64,000 nucleotides of DNA, taken from NCBI GenBank assembly GCA_041398605.1, contig JAWKUK010000010.1:62001-126000 (forward strand), in the 5' to 3' direction. Both the position numbers and the translations under genes were made by a program. The notes beneath the pieces were generated by a model. It ran no database searches. It saw only the letters and a program-made list of their open reading frames with translations, and had not been told where the DNA came from. This document shows positions 59,090 through 64,000 of this stretch, piece after piece (positions within the stretch are counted from its first letter, which is position 1; each line of letters begins with the position of its first letter). The stretch is from JAWKUK01 sp041398605. Its GTDB lineage: Bacteria; Planctomycetota; UBA1135; GCA-002686595.

Positions 59090-60475
59090 ATGGCTGGACG
59101 CAAGCGATACAGCGTGATGCGCGACCCCGTGCACGGGGACGTGTACCTGACCCACGAGGAGATCCGCGTCCTCGACACGCCTGAGATGCAGCGCCTGCGC
59201 GGCGTCAAGCAGCTCGGCCCGGCGTATCTCGTTTACCCCGGCGCGGTGCACACGCGCTTCGATCACTCGATCGGCACCGTGCACGTCGCTGGGCGAATGA
59301 TCGAGGCGATCAACCTGTCGTTCGAGCTCGACCCCGCGCGGAACATCGGGATCTCCGAAGAGGAAGCGCGTGTCATCCGGATCGCGGCGCTCGTCCACGA
59401 TGTCACGCACATTCCGTTCGGCCACAACGTCGAGGACCAGGACCAGCTGTTCCGACGGCACGACTCTGCGTACCGCTACGAGCGCGCGCTCGATCGCGGT
59501 ACGCCGCTCGGCCGCGCCCTCGATGAGCTCGGCGTGCGCGTCGACGTCTTCAGCATCCTGACGAAGCCGGGCACCCCGGGCAGCCGCGAGATCCCGCCCT
59601 ATTGGCGCCAGGTGATCTCAGGCACGATCGCCGCGGACATCCTCGACTACTTGGCGCGGGACGCGTATTTCACGGGGCTGCGCTTGCAGGTCGACGAGCG
59701 CGTGACGAGCTACTTCAAGGTCGATCGCGCGTCGGGCAACGTCTACATCGACCTCGCGAAGCAGGGCCTCCTGCGCGAGGACATCCTGAGCGAGGTCGTG
59801 CGCATGCTCGAGGCGCGCTACTACTTCTCCGAGCGCGTGTACTACCACCACGCCAAGGTCTCGGCCGGGGCGCTCATCGCGCGCGCGGTGGACCTCCTCG
59901 TGCGCGGCGAGGCGCTCGCGGAGGCGGACCTGTACGACCAGGACGACAGCTCAATCCTCAACGTCCTGGAGGCCGCCGCGAAGAAGCTCGACCCGGACGG
60001 CCGCGCGCGGGTCGAGGACGTCGTGCGGCGCTTCCGCGAGCGGCGCCTCTACAAGCGCGTGTGTGTCTTCCCGCGCTACGGCAACGAAGGGATGCAAGCC
60101 GAGCTCGTCGAGCGCTACTTCGCGGCCGACGGCGGGGCCGCGCGTGCCGACGTGGAGAGCCGCATCGAAGACCTTGTGCGCTTCGCGACCGGTCGCGAGG
60201 TGCGCGTGATCGTGTACTGCCCGGCCCACACGATGCAGCTCAAGGAGGCGCGCATCCACGTGCGCTGGCCGGGCGAGCCGACGGTGCGCCCGTTGGCGAC
60301 GTTCGCCGACCGCGTACCGCGCCTCGGCGACCTCGAGGACTCGTACCGCAACCTCTGGAAGTTCTACGTCCTCGCGGACACCCGAGAGCGCGACGTCTTG
60401 CGCAAGGTGCAGGAGATCGCGCTGCGCGAGTTCGAGGGCGCGCACAACGTGTACACGATTCCCGACCAGGGTTGA
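59090..60475 (+). CDS. HD-domain phosphohydrolase, SAMHD1/dGTPase-like
   Basis: A 461-residue protein of the HD hydrolase family related to dNTP triphosphohydrolases. The start VMRDPVHGDVYLTHEEIRVLDTPEMQRLRGVKQLGPAYLVYPGAVHTRFDHSIGTVHVAGRM is characteristic, with the first metal His in HTRFDHS; the HD pair is in IAALVHDVTHIPFGHNVED; the last Asp lies in ISGTIAADILDYLARDAYFTG. A C-terminal region with FPRYGNEGMQAELVERYF and VRVIVYCPAHTMQLKEARIHVRW follows. Substrate not known; dNTP or related nucleotide is likely from family. Stands alone. Confidence 0.92.
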   Translation: MAGRKRYSVMRDPVHGDVYLTHEEIRVLDTPEMQRLRGVKQLGPAYLVYPGAVHTRFDHSIGTVHVAGRMIEAINLSFELDPARNIGISEEEARVIRIAALVHDVTHIPFGHNVEDQDQLFRRHDSAYRYERALDRGTPLGRALDELGVRVDVFSILTKPGTPGSREIPPYWRQVISGTIAADILDYLARDAYFTGLRLQVDERVTSYFKVDRASGNVYIDLAKQGLLREDILSEVVRMLEARYYFSERVYYHHAKVSAGALIARAVDLLVRGEALAEADLYDQDDSSILNVLEAAAKKLDPDGRARVEDVVRRFRERRLYKRVCVFPRYGNEGMQAELVERYFAADGGAARADVESRIEDLVRFATGREVRVIVYCPAHTMQLKEARIHVRWPGEPTVRPLATFADRVPRLGDLEDSYRNLWKFYVLADTRERDVLRKVQEIALREFEGAHNVYTIPDQG

Positions 60476-60491
60476 TCCCTCGGCCGGGTCA

Positions 60492-60509
60492 GGCGGCGCG
60501 CGGGCCGCC
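60492..60509. terminator. Hairpin between convergent genes
   Basis: GGCGGC (60492-60497) and GCCGCC (60504-60509) form a 6-bp stem around a 6-base loop, 17 bases after the HD gene stop and before the convergent DUF1080 gene end. Weak on its own in such GC-rich DNA. Confidence 0.35.
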
Positions 60510-60563
60510 GCGTCCCGCCACCGCGTCCCGCTGCCCAGCCGCTGCCGGGGTTCTGCGCCGTGA

Positions 60564-61328
60564 TCAGGCGCCCTCGAGCGGCGTCAGGTCGAGCCGCCGG
60601 AACTCGCACGGCGCGCCCTCGGCCTGCAAGGCGATCTTGCCGGCGCTCGCGGTGCACCCGGTCCCGACGTTGACGAGGTCCCCGTTCACCCAGACGGTGA
60701 TGGAGTCGCCGCGGCACTCGATCACCATCTGGTTCCATTCACCAGGCGGGCGCTCCGAGCCGTCCGTCAAGTTCTTGATGCGCCGCGCGCGGTCGCCGTC
60801 GACGCCCCACCGCTCCCGCGGGCCGCGGCGCGTCTCCATGTCCGGCACGGTGATGTCCTCGCCGATGCACCAGAAGTCGCCGGCGTTGCCGACGTGCATT
60901 TGGCACTCGATCGACTGCGGGAACATCGCGTAGAGGCGCCGCGGCGTCGACGCGTGCACGAGCACGCCGCAGTTGCCGGGCTCGCCAGACCAACGGTATT
61001 CGACGGTGAGCCGGTAGTCGTGGTACGAGCGCTCGGTCACGAGGTGCCCCTCGGGCGTCCCGTTGCTGATGAGGAGGCCGTCGCGCGCGACGAACGAAGG
61101 TGCGACGCCGGGGTCCGTGTCCGCGGCCGGGACGTCGGCGACCCAGCCCGTGAGGTCCACGCCATTGAAGAGGCTCGTGGACGGGCTCGCGGCGGTGGGG
61201 GTGCCCTCGACCGCCTGCGGCGCCTCGGAAGTTTGCCTCTCCGCAGAGCAGCCGCTGAGCGCCGCGAGGGAGAGGAGGACCAGGCCCGGGAGGGCCGCTG
61301 CGTTGCGATGGAGAGTGGGCTTCAGCAT
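60564..61328 (-). CDS. DUF1080 lipoprotein (3-keto-disaccharide hydrolase family)
   Basis: A 254-residue exported lipoprotein. Signal peptide ALPGLVLLSLAALSGC with lipobox LSGC, then a Ser/Thr/Pro linker and a jelly-roll DUF1080 domain: TSLFNGVDLTGWVADV (family opening), LLISNGTPEGHLVTERSYHDYRLTVEYRW, GNCGVLVHASTPRRLYAMFPQSIECQMHVGNAGDFWCIG, and GEWNQMVIECRGDSITVWVNGDLVN. Some DUF1080 members hydrolyse 3-keto-glycosides, and many are sugar-binding only. ATG at 61328 is preferred to an upstream Met. On the same strand and 115 bases downstream of the PQQ-like gene. Confidence 0.92.
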   Translation of the reverse strand: MLKPTLHRNAAALPGLVLLSLAALSGCSAERQTSEAPQAVEGTPTAASPSTSLFNGVDLTGWVADVPAADTDPGVAPSFVARDGLLISNGTPEGHLVTERSYHDYRLTVEYRWSGEPGNCGVLVHASTPRRLYAMFPQSIECQMHVGNAGDFWCIGEDITVPDMETRRGPRERWGVDGDRARRIKNLTDGSERPPGEWNQMVIECRGDSITVWVNGDLVNVGTGCTASAGKIALQAEGAPCEFRRLDLTPLEGA

Positions 61329-61443
61329 GCGCACATGCTCGCACGTCGGCGGGGGACCTCGGCTGGCCGCGCTCCATTTCTCGCCGCCCAAGCGTCGGGT
61401 CGGCGCTGGATCAAGACCCGGGCCGGGACCCGCGCGCCGCCGC

Positions 61444-62775
61444 TCAGCGAGGGCCTGCGCTGAGCCGGAGCGCGCGGAGCAGGGTGTCGTCGCGGAGGTA
61501 CAGGATGCCGCCGTCGAGGGCCGGGGCGGCCCAGACCCGTCCCGTCAGCACCTGGGCCCGAGCGGTCACTTCGAGCTCGAGCTGGCGCGGGTCCTTCGAT
61601 GTCAACTCGGCGACGACGAGCTCGCCGTCCGCCGTCAGGGCGACAAGCGTGCTCCCGGCTGCGAGGAGCGTCGCGTCCCGCAGTGCGCGCGAGCGGACCA
61701 GCGCGCGCCCATCGGAGAGCGCGAGCGCGTTGGTCGTTGCGGTCTCGTTCGCGCCGATCAGCAGCTCGCCGAGCCGGAGCGCGTTGTGCTGCTGCGCGCC
61801 GATCCGGCGCGAGGTCCAGCGCTCATCGACTGTGTACTCGCCCGGGTTCGACTCGCGGACGTGGACCAGCGCGCCCCCGGCCGCGGTCACGATGAAGATC
61901 CGCCCGTCGCCGCAGTCGACAGGCGTGTTGCACAGGGCGAAGCGCTCGCTCGAAATGGGGACGCGCCAGCGCCGCGACCCGTCCCCGGGGTCGACGCCCA
62001 CGAGGGCGTCCTCGAGCAGGGCCACGACTTGCAGGCTGCCGCCGAGGTCGACGGCGATCGGTGACGCATAGGTCGCGGCAGAGGGCTCGGCGGCCCAACG
62101 CACGGCGCCCGTCGCGCGCTCGAAGGCCATCAAGCCGCGGCCCTGGTGGGTGACGGGGTCCACACCCCCGACCGCAACGACGAGCAGCCGCTGCCCGGGC
62201 GCGAGGTCGAGCGCGAGCGGGCTCGCTGCATACCCACGTTCGAGCGCGGTGCCTCTGAGGTCCTCCCACAGGCGGAGCCGCCAGCGCAGCGCGCCGGTGC
62301 TCGCTTCGAGCGCCACGAGGTGCCCCGTCGCGCCTGCGAAGAACACGAGGTCGTCAGCGACGACCGGCGTAGAGTGGGGCCCAACGCCAAACTCGGGGTC
62401 GGCGCTCTCGGGCAGCGGCGCGTGCTCTGCGTGCTCCCATAACCGGCCCCCGCTCGCTGCGTCGAACGCGACCACGACCTCGTGTTCGCCGCGCCGCAGG
62501 GCCGTCCAGACGACTCCAGCGCGGCTGATGACGCCCGAGTTGCCCGGGCCGAGCGCGGCCTCCCAAAGCAGGGGCGGGCCGCTCGGATCAAAGGGCTCGG
62601 GCCGGGGTTCCGCCGGCGCGACGAACGCTCTGTGCGGGCCGCCGAATTGCGACCAACCCCCGTGTGGCTGGCCCTCGCGGCGCGGGACTGCCTGTTGTCG
62701 GCCCGCGGCCCCGGCCTCTTGCGCCCAGGCCGCTGTGAGCGCGCCTGCGACGATGACGAGCGCTGCGATCCCCAT
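61444..62775 (-). CDS. PQQ-like beta-propeller repeat protein
   Basis: A 443-residue exported protein: signal peptide GIAALVIVAGALTAAWA cut near AWA-QE. The body is a PQQ/WD-like propeller with recurring blades such as VVVAFDAASGGRLWEH, LVALEASTGALRWRLRLW, LMAFERATGAVRWAAEPS, LVGVDPGDGSRRWRVPI and ALALSDGRALVRS. There are no cytochrome or calcium-site motifs, so it is likely a non-enzymatic scaffold, like the many planctomycete proteins of this type. ATG at 62775 is preferred over the GTG at 62784. Between the DUF1080 and aminotransferase genes, same strand. Confidence 0.9.
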   Translation of the reverse strand: MGIAALVIVAGALTAAWAQEAGAAGRQQAVPRREGQPHGGWSQFGGPHRAFVAPAEPRPEPFDPSGPPLLWEAALGPGNSGVISRAGVVWTALRRGEHEVVVAFDAASGGRLWEHAEHAPLPESADPEFGVGPHSTPVVADDLVFFAGATGHLVALEASTGALRWRLRLWEDLRGTALERGYAASPLALDLAPGQRLLVVAVGGVDPVTHQGRGLMAFERATGAVRWAAEPSAATYASPIAVDLGGSLQVVALLEDALVGVDPGDGSRRWRVPISSERFALCNTPVDCGDGRIFIVTAAGGALVHVRESNPGEYTVDERWTSRRIGAQQHNALRLGELLIGANETATTNALALSDGRALVRSRALRDATLLAAGSTLVALTADGELVVAELTSKDPRQLELEVTARAQVLTGRVWAAPALDGGILYLRDDTLLRALRLSAGPR

Positions 62776-62832
62776 GGCGTGCACTTCGCCGTAGGGGGGG
62801 CGCGGATGCGTCGCGCGGGGCGCAATGCGGCC

Positions 62833-64000
62833 TCAGGTGGTCGCGCGGCCGCGCGCGAGCACGCGCCCGAAGCGGCGGAGCGCCTCGTCGATGCGGTCCT
62901 CGGCGAGCGCGTAGGAGAGGCGCACATGGCCCTCCATTCCGAACGCGGTGCCCGGGACGAGGGCCAGCGCCTCCTGTTCGAGCGCGTCCTCGCACAGGCC
63001 GATCACGCCGCGCTCGTCCGTGAAGCGCGCGACGTCCGGGAAGGCGTAGAACGCGCCGAGGGGCTCGACGAGGTCGAGCCCGAGGGCGCGCAGGCCTGTG
63101 TAGAGCCGGACGCGCCGCGCGTCGAACGCCTGCCGCATCGCCTCCATCTCCGGCGGGTCGTTGACGAGGCCCGCGAGGTACGCCTGCTGTGACACGAAGT
63201 TGGGGCAGCCCGACACCTGGCTCTGCATTTCGCCGACTGCTTTGGCGATGTGCGCCGGGCCGGCGAGGAAGCCCATTCGGTAGCCCGTCATCGCGTAGGC
63301 CTTGCTCGCGCCGTCGACGATGACGACGCGGTCGCGCGCATCGTCGTCGAGCGACGCCGGCGACACGTGACGCGCAGCGCCGTATACGAGCCGCGCGTAG
63401 ATCTCGTCGGAGATGACCCAGAGGTCGCGCTCACGCGCGATGCGCATCAGCTCGCGCAGCTCTGCCTCGCCCCAGACGTAGCCCGACGGGTTGCTCGGCG
63501 TGTTCAAGACGATCCCGCGCGTACGGGGACTGAGCGCTGCGTGCAGCGCCGCGAAGTCCGGGCCCGCGTCGGCGCGCGGCGCGACTTGGCGGACGACGCC
63601 GCCGGCGAAGCGCACGAGCTCGTCGTACGAGCTCCACGCGGGCAGCAAGAGGAGCACCTCGTCGCCTGGCTCGACCAGCGCGAGCAGCGCGTGGCTCAGG
63701 GCGTGCTTGCCGCTGTGGGTCACGACGACCCGGTCCGGCGTCGTCGCGACCCCGCGCCGCTCGGTCAGCATCGCGGCGAGCGCCGCCCGCAGCGCAGGCA
63801 GCCCGGCCGCGGGCGTGTAGCGGACCTCGCCGCTGTCGATCGCTGCGTGCGCCGCGGCGCGCACCAGCGGGGGCGCGTCGAAGTCGGGCTCGCCGACGGC
63901 CATGCTGACGACGTCGCGGCCGGCGGCCGCGAGCGCGCGTGCGCGCGCCGCCAGGGTGAGGGTGATCGAGCCCGAGAGGCCCGCGGCCCGGGGAGAGAGG
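62833..64000 (-). CDS. Class I/II pyridoxal-phosphate aminotransferase (5' end cut by window)
   Basis: Aspartate aminotransferase-like enzyme. The frame continues past the Met at 63903 to the window edge with SPRAAGLSGSITLTLAARARALAA, the usual start region, so the gene begins beyond 64000. Motifs: VSMAVGEPDFDAPP, YTPAAGLPALRAALA, VVVTHSGKHALSHALLALVEPGDEVLLLLPAWSSY, LNTPSNPSGYV, WVISDEIYARLVY, VDGASKAYAMTGYRMGFLAG (PLP lysine in SKAYAMTGYR) and VRLSYAL. Likely aspartate or other amino-acid transamination in the cytoplasm. Specificity within the family cannot be told. Confidence 0.93.
   Translation of the reverse strand, partial: LSPRAAGLSGSITLTLAARARALAAAGRDVVSMAVGEPDFDAPPLVRAAAHAAIDSGEVRYTPAAGLPALRAALAAMLTERRGVATTPDRVVVTHSGKHALSHALLALVEPGDEVLLLLPAWSSYDELVRFAGGVVRQVAPRADAGPDFAALHAALSPRTRGIVLNTPSNPSGYVWGEAELRELMRIARERDLWVISDEIYARLVYGAARHVSPASLDDDARDRVVIVDGASKAYAMTGYRMGFLAGPAHIAKAVGEMQSQVSGCPNFVSQQAYLAGLVNDPPEMEAMRQAFDARRVRLYTGLRALGLDLVEPLGAFYAFPDVARFTDERGVIGLCEDALEQEALALVPGTAFGMEGHVRLSYALAEDRIDEALRRFGRVLARGRATT

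Overview
The window is a very GC-rich (roughly 70 percent by eye), densely coding bacterial chromosome segment with no rRNA, tRNA, CRISPR, insertion sequence or phage module that I could recognise. The best guess for the host is a member of the Planctomycetota. Two large secreted proteins (12480-14144 and 21860-23575) end in the same ~125-residue beta-rich domain of a kind I associate with that phylum. CRTAC1/FG-GAP, DUF1080 and PQQ-propeller proteins, weak Shine-Dalgarno sites and frequent GTG starts fit too. Species and genus cannot be named from the sequence.

Layout. 1-3719: an unusual membrane fusion (two rhodanese domains, a YidC/Oxa1-like membrane domain, a PEP-synthase-type ATP-grasp domain) running off the left edge. 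3890-8871: a compact NAD salvage operon, pncB-nadE-Nudix/NrtR-like-pncA, with a palindrome just before pncB and a strong hairpin after pncA. 9039-17498: assorted genes (DinB-like, SprT/DUF2786, DUF2200, fatty acid hydroxylase, secreted protein, phosphodiesterase, Rieske protein, a secreted protein broken by an amber codon, a lipoprotein). 17556-20279: RnfD-like plus CRTAC1 pair. 20452-29383: XRE regulator, mutM, FG-GAP secreted protein, yhhQ, slyD, speA and an M17 aminopeptidase. 29442-35982: exported and envelope proteins, a degenerate GGDEF protein and a patatin lipase.

35990-40819 is a three-gene unit: ECF-type sigma factor, membrane protein in the anti-sigma position, and a TPR/CHAT-peptidase protein (apparently frameshifted) carrying a heptapeptide repeat. 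41060-46809 is a fatty-acid beta-oxidation operon (thiolase, 3-hydroxyacyl-CoA dehydrogenase, two acyl-CoA dehydrogenases, a small HTH protein and a metallo-beta-lactamase-fold hydrolase). 47216-52142 holds a DUF481 barrel, ispH coupled to a 2Fe-2S ferredoxin, and a DEAD-box helicase with about 30 hexapeptide repeats. 52237-58978: xthA, a membrane glycosyltransferase and an ABC/FtsX/membrane-fusion exporter. 59090-64000: HD phosphohydrolase, DUF1080 lipoprotein, PQQ-like propeller and a class I aminotransferase cut by the right edge.

Three or four genes look damaged by single-base changes: frameshifts near 720-745, near 38040 and near 48205, and an amber codon at 16560. Their spread over unrelated genes, two of them essential-looking or very large, makes consensus errors in the assembly a serious alternative to real pseudogenes. 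The observations most worth following up are the rhodanese/YidC/PPDK fusion, the shared C-terminal domain, the sigma/anti-sigma/CHAT unit, the NrtR-type NAD operon with its operator candidate, and the helicase repeat tail.
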